The notes below the pieces were generated by a model. That model was not told the DNA's origin. It worked only from the letters and a program-made list of their open reading frames with translations, and did not search any database. Shown here one piece after another: positions 13,201 through 24,200 of a stretch of 64,000 bases of DNA; within the stretch, counting starts at the first letter, position 1, and each line of letters starts with the position of its first letter. Source of the stretch: Setophaga petechia. Its lineage: Eukaryota > Chordata > Aves > Passeriformes > Parulidae. A program made the translations under genes and the position numbers. The DNA is taken from assembly GCA_024362935.1 (NCBI GenBank), contig JANCRA010000010.1, positions 13,694,501 through 13,758,500 on the forward strand, in the 5' to 3' direction.

Positions 13201-13919
13201 TAGCCAAGCAGTTGGAGAGCAGTCTGACGGGGGGGGGGGGGGGGGGGCTCCGTGGGACCATCCGGCTGCCCTTCCCCATCACGACGGACCCTCAAGGCGC
13301 CACTCACCGCCACGTCCCGCAGGGCAGGGAACTGCGGGTGCTGCCCGTCCAGAGCGCTGCTGACGGCCTGCAGGGCGCGGAGCAGGTCGGTGCCGAAGGT
13401 CCTGAAGACAACAGCGAAGGCCCTGCCATCCCGGTGCAGCGTGTCCAGGAGGCGGAAGAAGGAGGGCAGAATCAGGTGGTAGCGTTTGCCGGGCTCCCCT
13501 GGCACCGACAAGGCGTCGTGCGGCCGGCCCGGCCACTCCAGCAGCTGCAGGTGGCGGGCGTGGAGGTCACGGAAGCACCGGCCCGGGCCGGCCTCGGTGA
13601 AGGCGGGGTCCCGGCCGTGGCGGCTGTAGTAGCTGTGGGCACCGGGGCACGGGGGGCGCAGGGACGGGCGGTCGCTCACCCACTCCCACTCGCCTGGAAG
13701 AGAGGAATGTGCTCAGCCCCCGCACAGCCACACGGGTCCCCCGTATCCCCGGCCCCGGCGCTCACCGGCAGCCCCGGCGCGGCCCCAGGTGACGGTGCTG
13801 AGAAAGGTGTTGAGCGCCGCTCGTGGGGCCTGCCCCGTCACCGTGTCCGCCACCACCACCGTGTTGTTCAGGTCCACGTGCAGAACCAGGCGCCGCCGTC
13901 GCCCGGCCCCGCCGCTCAT
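10274..13919 (-). CDS. Uncharacterised HAD-like protein (5 exons)
   Basis: The minus-strand exons are 13919-13766, 13693-13308, 12668-12508, 12076-11944 and 10480-10274. All junctions are GT-AG and phase-consistent, giving 346 aa. The ATG follows the shared promoter and has no upstream in-frame alternative in the exon. Near the N-terminus, LVLHVDLNNT has the form of HAD motif I (hydrophobic strand, then Asp16, Thr20), but the second acid of DxD is Asn18. VVFRTFGTD (Thr150) fits motif II. HIFIDDN (Asp263-Asp264) fits the acidic motif IV. Tryptophan-rich patches (EWEWVSD; FDWWARN) and a C-terminal helix with two cysteines (CVRRCEENYDRYLACVEK) follow. I do not recognise a named orthologue and recall none between KLHDC8B and CCDC71 in human. 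The HAD assignment is inferred from motif spacing. If it is correct, the Asp-to-Asn change would weaken phosphatase chemistry. Splicing and frame consistency make me confident the gene is real. Confidence 0.8.
12390..12447. repeat. Two tandem 29-bp units
   Basis: The unit beginning cttcaaaa and ending agaaaca occurs twice back to back (12390-12418 and 12419-12447) with two mismatches, in intron 3 of the HAD-like gene. A similar small duplication (a 16-base gggatggaaaggaacg block spaced 25 bases) lies at 12848-12888 in intron 2. Confidence 0.85.
13229..13247. repeat. Run of 19 G (C19 on the gene strand)
   Basis: An uninterrupted run of 19 guanines lies in intron 2 of the HAD-like gene, about 60 bases past its GTGAGT donor. 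In the transcript it would be a C19 tract. The length should be treated as approximate, because homopolymer runs are error-prone in sequencing. Confidence 0.95.
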
Positions 13920-14219
13920 CGCCCCGACACCGACCCCGTTACCTGGTGACGGCGCCGCTTCCGCCCGCGCCGCTTCCGCCCGCGGCGCCCCCTGCCGGCC
14001 CGGGACGGCCCTGGCCGCCGTTGCCGTGGTCACGGCGGGGCGGGGGCGGGAGGGGCGGAGCGCGGGGGCGTGACCGAAAGGGCTCCGTGACTGTGGGCGT
14101 GACCGCGGCCCTCGGAAAGGGACGGGAAGCGGAAGCAGGACCGCTTCCGGCGCCCCGCGGGCGGCCATGTTGGAGCGGCGGGTGCGGCGCAGCGGCGGGC
14201 ACGGGTCTGGCGGCAGCCG
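13920..14219. promoter_or_regulatory. Bidirectional CpG-island promoter, HAD-like gene / CCDC71
   Basis: The HAD-like start codon (13919, leftward) and the probable first exon of CCDC71 (rightward) are separated by only about 250 bases of extremely CG-rich DNA. I see several ETS-type cores (GGAAGCGG and its complement around 13961-13978 and 14125-14150). At 14161-14172, GCGGCCATGTTG matches the YY1 consensus (CCATNTT core), typically placed just downstream of a start site. No TATA box is visible. The divergent layout suggests the two genes share regulation. Confidence 0.7.
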
Positions 14220-16692
14220 GTAGGTTGGGGCCAGCGGGCCCGGGGCCCACGCCGGCTCCCGGGCGAGGGCGCTGCCGAGCCGCCCGCTGGGGCGGCCTCG
14301 GAGCGCTGGAGGCGGAGCCGCGGAGCTGAGGGCCCCGCCCCGGCCCCCGCCCCCCCGGTCCCGGGAGCCGGCGCGGGCCGAGCGCGGGTGCCGCACCCCC
14401 TGTCTGCACCAATCACCTCCCGTAGCCCTGCAGGGAGGGGCCGGCCCAGGCCTCCTGCCCGCCCCGGGGTCCCTCCGGCCGGCGGGCCGAGCCGTGGGGA
14501 GGGTGCAGCGGGAGCGAGGGACGGGCGCTCGGGAAGGGGCATCGCCTGCGCCGAGGGGCGGGCCAGAAGGAGAGGCCGAGCGAGGACCTGGCGGCCCCGT
14601 CCCTCTCTGGGACTGCGCACCGGCCTTCGGCTCCACAGGCTGCCCCAGCCCCGAGTCTCGGCCCTGCCAGCAGCCGCTTCCCCCTGTGGTGCACCGGGAG
14701 AGCCCTTTCCGTGCTCGGACAGCCAGGCCTCTAAACCGGTGCTAGCCTCGACCTTCCGGTGCTGTGCTCGCACCGTGCCAGGAGTGCTGTGCTCCCGTAG
14801 CCTCCCGGCCCCACAGCAGTGTGTCACGGGAGGGAATCTGCTGTCAGGAGGTCAGACTGTCCTGGGGTACGTCTGCTCGTGGCCGACTTTTCTCCAATAC
14901 AGCTGGCACTGCACCAAACAGCACCGAGCGGTTGGATGGTGGAAAGTCCTGTTCCCATGAAATGTCACAGCCAGTACACCCCTTCAGATGTCCCAGCTGC
15001 TCCCGGGCTTGCTGCAGCCTGAAGATGATCCATTTTGCAGCTTGTTGAGCACACGTTGTTACTTGTGCTTCTTCGTTAGTCTCTGCCTCACCACATCAAA
15101 ATTACCATTGCACCTTCTCTGGCTTTCCTGTGCCTGGCACTGCTTGGTCACTTTGGAGGTGGTGACTCTCACTGCTGGCTGGTGACGCTGGCTGGGGCAC
15201 TGTGGGATCACTTCCCTGCCTGCCTCCCCTCCTTCGTGGGAGATCCCCCGCCTGCCTCTGAACAACTGCATTATCCTCCTCCAAATCCCTCTTTGGCCAT
15301 GACGTCTGCAGAGCACTTGACTGAGATTAGTCTGTCATGTGGAGGTTCTTACTCCCCCACTGACCTGTGCTTTCTCTTCTGTGGCCGCTCTTGGCTTGTG
15401 TCTCTTCCCTGCTTGTGCAGCTGGCGGCAGCACGGGCTCTGCTCCTGTGCTGTGGTGAGACCAGAGTTCTGGGGGAACATGGGACATGAGCAGTTCCTTG
15501 TTCTGGCTGCTCAGGCGCTGACTTCTCCATCACAGCTTTCTTACCTGTGCACTGCCCTCTCCAAAACTGTCTCTGACACCACCTGCATTTTCCTGATCAG
15601 GGTTTTTAGCTGAATCTTCATTATTATTTTGAGAGGTATCAATAAAGCTAAAGATTTTATGTTGGTCTAGCATCCAGCTGTGGAGCTGTGAGGCCACCAG
15701 GATCAGAGTTCTCTTGAAGGGCTGCCCTTCAAGTCCTGCCTGGACTGCCCTTTAGTGCCTATTTTTTATTGAAAGCAATAATTGATGCTTTTATTCTGGG
15801 CAGGCAGCTGCACAGTGCCCTGAGTGTGATCCCAGTGTTGTCCCTCAGGCCTTTGTACACTTGGCCCTGGTGATGTGTGTTTCCTTCATACCGCCCTGCT
15901 TGAATTTCCTGCTTCCTCCTCACTTGGCAGCAAGTGTCCTTGGATCAACACCAGTTTGCTGTGACAGCAAGTTGTGGACCGTTGTTCAAACAAGAGAACA
16001 GCAAGGAGCAGTGCTGCCTTGCCACAGCATTCAGCATCAATGAAGCACAACTGGAACAGCCTCCAGCCCTGCTGCCAGGTCTCCAGGAGGAAGCTGCAGC
16101 TTTGGAAAGGGAGTCAGAATCAATTTTTGAGTGGCATCAGTTAAGAAGCTGAGAAATTGAAGGTGGTGCTGGGATGCAATTGAAATGTTTAGGCATTTCT
16201 TAGTGTTGAGATGGCTCAATGGTGCTGGTTGAACTGTGTACACAGGGAAAGGGTTCAATGAGGGTTCAGTTTTTTTCAGGGAAAATGAGATCTGGTTGTC
16301 CAAAGCTGGGGTGGGTCAAACTCAAACTGGAAATGAGCTGCAGATTTTGCTGAGTTAATCACTGGAGTCCTTCATCTTGGGGTGGATTGGATGGAATTTC
16401 CTGAAATCTTTGTTTAGGTTGGAGGATATTTTTGTGAGAGATGTTTTAGTTTTATTTCAGAGATAAATGAGTTACAGGTTTTTCTTGGTGATGCTTCTAT
16501 GTTGGGTTGAGCCCAGAATCTCCCCAGAGTTTGTGACCAGCCACGCCTGGGCTTAATGGTTTCAGGTCCCATATTAAAAACTTGGATAATTTCAGTTGCT
16601 GTAAGCTAACTGTCTTCTTTCTCCTTTTGAGGTGTCAAGGGTTGTTTTTCCAGTAATTTGGACCTTTTTGAAGCACCTGCTTGCCTAATGCC
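14150..16692 (+). other. CCDC71: CCDC71 5' untranslated exon(s) and first intron
   Basis: A good donor (CCG/GTAGGT) ends a candidate untranslated exon at 14219. Acceptor candidates ahead of the coding exon are at 16631 (cttttgag) and 16653 (tttttccag). Between them lies roughly 2.4 kb of intron in which I see no other gene. The transcription start is inferred from the YY1-like site at 14161 and not observed. Confidence 0.5.
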
Positions 16693-17865
16693 ATGAATAT
16701 TGCAGTGAACAATGAGGAAGAAAAAGCTGTCCATTCCTGGTCAAGAATTTCCTCTGCAGGACAGAAAGTTCTGGAGGAAGCCCTCCGAGTCTTCAACCCT
16801 ATGTCCAAGGATCTTTCGGACACAGAGACCCAGCTGGTGGCCTTCATCCAAGGCCTGAAGGAGGAGGGCTACCAGCCCACGATTCTGAGGAGCAAGGATG
16901 TGTACGGGTACAGCTCGTGCACGGCAGTCACACCAAGTCAGACGGGAGAAAACACACAGCACAACTGTGCCAGCACCACTGAGCCCACCCAGAGTCCAGC
17001 CAGGAACTCAGGGGCAAAAGTGGCCCCTTTGCCCACCAGCAATCCAGTGAGCTCTTTGAAAGTCTCCAAAGGGGATTCCAGAAATCTCCTCTTGAGCTCC
17101 TTGAAGCAGACAGGATCTGGCACATCCAAGGCGGCGGCAGTGGGCTTCCCTACAAGCATGTATCCTGATGTGTATCCAGCTATGAGACTGTCAGTGGTTC
17201 TGGAAGCCCTGGTGCCACTGAAAACTGCAACGTCCTGTTTGGAGTCCAAGTACACACAGGGACGTCTTGGGATCTCTCCCTCAGACCTTAAACTCCTCAA
17301 GACTTCAAGTCCACCAAGGCAGTTTTCTGCAGGCAAGAGTGCTAAAATAACTGAAGGCAAGGGGTACAAACGTTCGGTTAAGAAAGCACCTGATTCTGCC
17401 ACCCGTGCTTTAAAGCTTCTGAAGGGACCAAAAGGTGGAGTTCTGCAGGAGAGCAATGCCTGCAAAGCCTCCGGAGTGCTCAACGGGAGAGTCGCAGGCA
17501 GCTCGTCCCAGGACTGCACCACAGCACCGCAGCCCAAGACCTTGAAAATCAAAGATAAGGAAGTTCTGCTGGGAAAAAGAGAGTGGAAGGATAGCAGCAC
17601 TTACCAGGAGGGCACTAGGCAGAAGAAGAGAAGAGCTACAGAGGCAAAAGAAGCACCACAGAGGAAAAAAGCAAATACCATTCCTGTCCGAAAGAAAATT
17701 CGAAAGGCTCAGAGCACTTTGAACCTGCTGAAATTCCGGACCATCAAGGTGGGCAACTCTTCCTCTGATGATGAAGTGAGGAGGAGAGCACAGAAGATTC
17801 TTAGGGTCAACTTGTCCCCTGTGATCCAAATTCAGCCCTTGTCCCAGTCTCATACTGTCCCCTGA
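16693..17865 (+). CDS. CCDC71: CCDC71, coiled-coil domain-containing protein 71 (single coding exon)
   Basis: One uninterrupted frame of 390 codons. The chosen start is the ATG at 16693 (gccATGa); an ATG five bases upstream is out of frame. The N-terminal block (KAVHSWSRISSAGQK, VFNPMSKDLSDTETQLVAF, ILRSKDVYGYSSCTA), the middle block (GFPTSMYPDVYPAMRLSVV) and the C-terminal block (SSDDEVRRRAQKILRVNLSPVI) match vertebrate CCDC71. Between them lies a long low-complexity stretch rich in Lys, Arg and Ala, which is much more repetitive in human and shorter here. Human CCDC71 is likewise encoded by one large exon. Its molecular function is not established; the basic middle region and several KKRR-type clusters suggest nuclear localisation. 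It is transcribed rightward from the promoter shared with the HAD-like gene. Confidence 0.95.
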   Translation: MNIAVNNEEEKAVHSWSRISSAGQKVLEEALRVFNPMSKDLSDTETQLVAFIQGLKEEGYQPTILRSKDVYGYSSCTAVTPSQTGENTQHNCASTTEPTQSPARNSGAKVAPLPTSNPVSSLKVSKGDSRNLLLSSLKQTGSGTSKAAAVGFPTSMYPDVYPAMRLSVVLEALVPLKTATSCLESKYTQGRLGISPSDLKLLKTSSPPRQFSAGKSAKITEGKGYKRSVKKAPDSATRALKLLKGPKGGVLQESNACKASGVLNGRVAGSSSQDCTTAPQPKTLKIKDKEVLLGKREWKDSSTYQEGTRQKKRRATEAKEAPQRKKANTIPVRKKIRKAQSTLNLLKFRTIKVGNSSSDDEVRRRAQKILRVNLSPVIQIQPLSQSHTVP

Positions 17866-19764
17866 ATTTCTTCACTTTGTCACTTTTTTTTGTAAGTAAG
17901 TCAATACGAGCCTGGCACCAGAGCACAGAGAGGCTTAGGAGTGACTCTGTGTCTCTGGTGCCACTATTCCCACTAACCTGCAGACAGAGCAGCCCACTCT
18001 CGTGCTGTTCCTGCCTGTCTGCCACTGCTGTGCAGAACTGGCTGCAGAAATCCAAACCCCTGTTTGGGAGTGTGGGACGTTGACTCTGGCCAGCATCGAG
18101 CTGAGCAGGCCAGAGAGCTCACATCTCACCATGCTCCCCTGAACGTGGCAGGCTGTGCTCTTGTGCAGGGCAAAGCACAGGACTTTATCATGACATTGAT
18201 GCACTGTGATATTGCTCTTTTTCAAGCTGTACATTTACTGGTTTTATTTTGATCAAATTTTATAACTTTATTATCTATATACCTATATATCCATATATGT
18301 GCATATGGCCCAGGAACTGTGGGAAGATGCACTTCCTCCATCCCTTTGGGATTGGGTTTGATAGCTTTTGTTCCTCTTTCCCTTCAGCTAGCCTTTTGTT
18401 GAAAGGTGCCAGAATTCCTTTGTGGTTCATTGTTGTGACAGTCTGTCCTGGGCTCCCTTGAGCAGCTCAGAGGCAGCAGCAGTGTAGTCACTTGTTTAAA
18501 TTCTCCAGAATGCCAAACAATCTGGAGAATTACCAGCTGGTAGTTTTAATCCTGTTTTCAGTATAACCTCTGCATAACAGTGGGGGAGTGTCACAGGGCT
18601 GCAAGTCTGTCTGACATCTTTAGGCACCTCCTCCCTTTGTGGGTAGCAGAAGTTTTGAACACATGGTAGGGATTTGCCTCCAAAGAGGATTCCTCCTCAG
18701 CACCCAGCGTTACTCTGCTCTCCTATACCCCAGATGCAACTATGGGTCATGAAGTGTGACTGTTAGAGCCAAAGGGCTGGAATTGTTAGCATGAATTGTG
18801 TAGTGTCCTGCCCCCCACGTAACTGCTCCACTGTTGCTGGATGTTCCAGGAGCAGATCCCAGGTGCCAGTAGAGAACTGTTGGCTTTGGCTGGAGTTAAA
18901 CCACAACAGAGACACACGCTGTGTTTGAATACTTTAGCTACATCCTGCCAGTCCCAGACTCAGTGGGATACTTGAGCCTAAGTTAAAGCAGAAAAGTGAA
19001 AAATTTGGGAGGACATACACCAGCACTTAAACATAGTCGCTTTCTGTGGTTTGTGGGGATAAAGTAGTAGGAGGGGAGATGGGCATCATGTGGTGGGTGG
19101 CAGCCTTGCTGTGCCATCAGGGATGTTGTGAGAAGGTGTGTGGCAGGTGTGAGAGCTCTGTGGGAGGAGGAGTGCAGGCTCTGCCATCCCTAGGAGGCAC
19201 TGCAGAACCGCTGCACACGGCTGCTGTCACCTCCCTGCACCGGGGGCACACTGTTGGATCGGAGCACGGCTCTGTGCTCTGCACTCCACAGGGAAGGATC
19301 TGCTAATCCCAGGAGAAACACCTCGTTGGAGCAGTTAGTGCTGCTGCTGTCATGTGGAAGGGACAACCTGGTGTCCTGGAGAAAGGAAGAGGCATTGGGC
19401 TGGGTATGGGCTTGGCTCTGTATATCACTGTCTGCTCTGATGTCTGCAGCAGTAGTGTAATCCACTCATTCCCTCACCAGCTCAAAATACCAGTTGTCTG
19501 ACCTAATAATCTCTGTGGACATTGGCTGAAGGGATGAGCTCCCCAGGGAAGTCCCAGATCCTTATATTTGAGCCCCACCCCCCAAGCACCTGGTTAGATT
19601 TCAGTGGTTTATAAAACGGGTCAGTGTCTGATCCCCAGCACAGAAAGGATGACTGGTATGGAGAGAAGAGAGGAGGTTCATGATGGGGTGAGAAGGCAGG
19701 GAAGTTGAGTATTCTGAGGTGCATCTGGGTTCTCCTCTCACCCACACAGAGCAGAGTGGAGGTT

Positions 19765-19882
19765 CACTTTCACTAAGCAACCTGGTCTAGTGTAAAGTAT
19801 CCCTGCCCATGGCAGGTTGGTTGGAAGAAGATGATCTTTAAGATCCCTTCCAATCCAAGCCCTTCTGTGATTTTATGATTCA
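19765..19882 (+). mobile_element. CR1 LINE 3' end
   Basis: The sequence from 'cactaagcaacctggtctag' through 'ctgcccatggcagg', 'gatgatctttaagatccc' and 'ttctgtgattttatgattc' follows the CR1 3' consensus of birds and reptiles. It ends in the degenerate 8-bp tandem (ttctgtga / ttttatga) typical of CR1. It is a short 5'-truncated copy in the plus orientation and an important clue that this is a sauropsid genome. Confidence 0.9.
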
Positions 19883-21234
19883 GGGAATGATTGCAAGCCC
19901 TGAACCCCACACTTGGGTTCTGAGTTGCTGTCAGAGATCATAACTTGCAGTGTTTGAGACTGCCCTGTGAATGCTGCTGCTTGGCTGCCAAGGAGGAGGA
20001 AATATTTTCTTCTGCTTCTGTGTTTTAAAATGCCCTGGCAGAGAGTTCCCTGTCCTGACCTGGTGCTGGATGAACAGGGGCTCTCCATCACTGTCAACTG
20101 GCCAAAAATTGCTTTGTTCCTTTTGTTCCCACTCCTTCAGACCTTTCTCATTCCCACGCTCTCAAATGCCAGGTCTTGAAGTCCTGCACTGGTGTTTCTC
20201 TTTTGGGCTGTTTCCCGAGGAGGGCTCTGAACTCCTGCCTGTGGTATTGCTGTCAGGCTGCTCAGCAGCTTCCCCCGTTCCCAGACCCTTATAAGGGCAC
20301 TGAGAGCTGTCTTTGGAGTCTCCTTATGCAGCACAGGCGTCCCAGCTGAGCACTTGGCCTCCGCTGGGAAAAACAACGTGCATCAACAAGGCTGAATCCA
20401 GGTCGAAGCCTCTTTTCCTCCAGCCTGAGTGGGAAGCTGAGCACCTGAGGCCAACTTTCCAGGCCACATCCCTCCTCATCACTGATGTCTTCTCTCAGCT
20501 GTACTGCTGCCTGCCTCTTCACTCTTTTCTATCACCTCTTGTCTTTCGCAGCTTGGGTCTCTGCCAGTCAAGGACTTGACTTGTATTGTTGCTTGACACA
20601 TCCAGCACAGCATCCAGCCTTTGTGCTGCTGTGCCTTTCCCAGCACTGAGCTGAATTCTGTGCGTGCTTGGTGATGACAGTTTGCCCTGTGTCCTTCACA
20701 GGCCACCAGCAAAAGGTGTTCTGCTCCACAGGGAGAGACAAGCTTTGGAAACACCTCTGTGTCACTGAGGCTGCTGCCAGGGAAGTGAGCACCCCATAGC
20801 TGTGTGCTCAGGGACTTGCTCATCAGCAGTCCCCTCTCTGTCAGCTCTCCTGTGCATCTCTGACAGACCGCAGAGCCTTGAGCAACAGGGCAGTGCTGAA
20901 CCTCCATTCCCTGCCCTCCTGTTGCCTCTTCCTCCTCTTGCAGATGCTTTGGGAACTTGACTGAAAGGGTTGCAGGTTGTTATAGAGGGGCTTTACAGCC
21001 TCTGTGCCAATGCCAGCAGCTGCTGCCCTGGTACCAGCCAGCGCTGGCAGAGGGGGTGCCTCAGTCTGGTGCGGGTTGGCTCCCCCATCCTTCAGCTTGT
21101 GCCCAGGTGTGGATGCTCCTGGTGCCCTGGGCATGTAACACTGATGTGCACGAGGCTGCAGAGGGGCTCTGTGTGCATGTTGCTGTCTGCTGTTTAGGGT
21201 AGATGAAGGGTTTGATCAAACCAGAGCTACCTAA

Positions 21235-21297
21235 GACCTGATCTAGCCTAAGGTCTCCTCCACAGGTCCCTTCCATCCTGTGTTATTCTGTGGCAGC
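21235..21297 (+). mobile_element. Possible eroded CR1 3' fragment
   Basis: The stretch 'aggtcccttccatcctgtgttattctgtgg' resembles the CR1 3' end (ggtcccttccaacc...attctatgatt), and preceding bases include a weak 'gacctgatctag' match. It is diverged and short, so the call is tentative. Confidence 0.4.
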
Positions 21298-24200
21298 TGA
21301 GTAACACTTCCAGGGATCTGTGCAACAGTAACTGGCTGGCACAGAGGAATGCATTGCCCAGAGCGCTGTGGTCTCTGCTGAGCATGTGGTATGCACCTTG
21401 TTCAGACCTGTTTCTGTATTAGTCACTTTGAATTCATCCAAGTGCCTAACCTGGCCTGTGTTTCTGGGCACTGTGACAGCAGAGAGCTTTGGAGACTCTC
21501 TTAGGAATGCTTTTAACACATGGATTTGTGCCACTGTCACTTCTAGAAATGATTCGGCTAGCGGTCAAAGGGCTGTTCTTCCAACTGATTTTTTGGAAAT
21601 AATTTCTCCTTTTATTCAGCTGCCAAGAAGCAGTTTATGCTTCCTCTCCACCAGACAAGGTCCTTGAGCTTCCTGCATGCTTCACATGTCCGTCAGCAAG
21701 GTCCATGGGGAGAGCAGCCTGTCCGGCAGGCAGCTGAAGGGGAAGCTGACATCAGATACCAGTTGAAATCACAATGTTAATTGGTAGAAATGTTCTGAAG
21801 CTTATGTCCACTGTGATCTGATTTCACCATCTGCCACTGCTTGTGGTTGTAGAAGTTTCTCCTCAGCCTCTTCCCTGCAAGCCATGTAGTGTGCTGCTGC
21901 TGCTTCTAAACTATTTGCATCCCCCATGAGCCAGCTGCTGTACCAATCCTTGTACAGAATTTCTTAAGCACTTTTTTTGCAAAAAAAGAAGGAATTATTT
22001 TGTTACTCCTGCTTGGCAGCCCACGAGTGGTATTTCAGTGTGTGGAGGAGATGTGCTTCCTGGAGTGCTCACCTCACTGGGCAGCTCTCAGACCAGTTCA
22101 TACTATCAGGGCTGGGGTTCGTGGGCTGAGATCCCCCCAGTGCCTGGTGCTTCCTTGCATGGAGTTCAGCCAGTTGCCAGCTAAGAACATGCCAGGGGAG
22201 TCAGCAGCAGCATGGCACAGATGGGTGATGCTGCACTTTTGGCTCCATGGTCCTGCTCCACAGCTGCCCGTGGTTTGTGGCCTGTCCTCCAGGCCCCCAC
22301 TACACCAGGAGCATTTCTCCACCCCAGCTCCAGCTCTGGCAGGAGGGGCTGGGAGGCTCTGGTTTTGGAACTGAGCACAGAGTTTGTGCCCTTTAAATTG
22401 TGACTTGTGCTGTGTTCATGGCCAAAACTTGCCAGCATGTGGGGGGTTCAGCCAGCCCAGCAATTCTTCTCCTTTGGATCCAAGTTCCCTGCCCTGTCTA
22501 GAAGCTGGGCCTTTGGCCATGGCTCAAGGGATCCCTGGGTATGGAGAGCAGGTTTGTCTCTCAGCTCCAGCTGGGCAGTGTGACTCGAGCTGGGCAGCTT
22601 CCCAGGCAGGAAGGCCGGTTTTGGTGGGAGGATCCTTTTTTTGTCTGTGCTTGAGAGGGTCCGTGCTGAGCTGTGGAGCATCAGCTGCTCAGCCAGGCTG
22701 GTTGGTTTTTGTGGAAGTGACAGTTTCTTTTTCAGTTTTCAAAAGGGCACTGGCCTCTTTGCTGCTGTGCTCAGATGGGGATGGCTTTGAAGGAGCTGAG
22801 GTGGCCCGTGGAGAGGATAGGAGTTTTGGAATATCTGGCACCTTCCTGACAATGCTGCAGCCCTCAGCTTTGCCAGCGGGGTGGGCTGGCACAACCTGTG
22901 GAGAGCACAGCAGGGCAGGATGCTCGTGAGTCCTCACATTCTGGACTCTGCTAGAGAGCACCATGCTAGGGTTTCCCTCTCCTTGCAGCCTGTTCTGCCT
23001 GGAGCTGTGTGCTGTTAGGAAGGTGCCAGGTGCCTTGGAGGAATCTTGTCCCAGAAGACATGAGAGGGACCTTAGTCACCAGGTTATCCCTGGGTGTGGA
23101 ATGAAGCTTGTCTGTAGTTGTGACACTGCTGAAACTTGCAGGTTGGCCAGCAGCTGCCTCCAAAGCCATGGTGCTGAGGCCAGACCCCTCCCTTTGCTTA
23201 GGAGCACTGAGGAAGGCTGGTGAAAGCAAGAAGCTGGGAGTAGGGAAAGCTAAAGATGCCAGCAGCACCTGGACAGCCAGCAAGCAGCCCGCTCCTTCTG
23301 TGTCTGCTGCAGGAGATGTGCAGAGGAGCCAAGGCTGTGGCTTTCCATATCACTCTCTTCCCTCCATCCCTGCCTGGACACAGAGCTTCCCCTACCCTGC
23401 CTGGCAGCAGTACATGGACACTGGTGCTGCAGGTGAGTGGGAGTTCTTTTGGAGCAGGCACCCCCCCAACCCTTCATTCCCATCCTTCATCAGTCTCGCA
23501 ATCTGGCACTGCTCACGTGGCCTCCAAAATACCTTCCCCAGAGAGTCCCTTAAAGGCCTTATTATCGTCTGGGACTCTCTCCTTATTGTCTTAATTAGCT
23601 CTTTCCATTCCTGTGTTCCTGTGGCTACAGGCAGCCCCTGTGAGTGTCTGGTGATTCCCACAGACACAGGCACATGGTGCTGTTTGAAAAGAGAAGGTGC
23701 TGCAAAGCTACCCCCAGAAATACCTCTCCTCCTGCCCCTGCTCCACCATCCTGCCCAGGCCAGGATTGGGACAAAACGAGTGTCATTGTCTGTTCATGGT
23801 GGGGAAGGCATCAAATGATGCCCTTTCTCCTCCTGGGTCCTGGTGCAGGACTCCTGAGCTGAGGAGGACCATTTCCTGAGCAGAGACATGGCAGCTGCTC
23901 TGAGTGACACAGGGGCTCTGGGTGTGCACTGCCCAGCCAGTCTCTGCCAACCAGCATCATCATGAGAGCCGTCTCCACACAGCTGCACCGACCTGCTCCG
24001 GCTGAGAGCAGCACCACGGGCTCTGCTGTGGCATTCCTTGGTGTTGGGGCATCCCGAGCAACAGCTGGGGAGCAGCAACTGCAACCTGCAGGAGGGCGAG
24101 TAACAAACTTTGAACCATGATTTTACAAATGACCATCTTGTTCTTGAGTGAACTTTTTACTGTTTCATTTGTTTGTGTAGAATGTTTCTGAATTCTAATA

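Noticed and set aside
13713..14827. Open frames of about 265-310 codons around the 14 kb CpG island
   Set aside because: Only the 154-base segment from the ATG at 13919 to its donor is supported by splicing into a conserved-looking product. The rest is GC-rich shadow.
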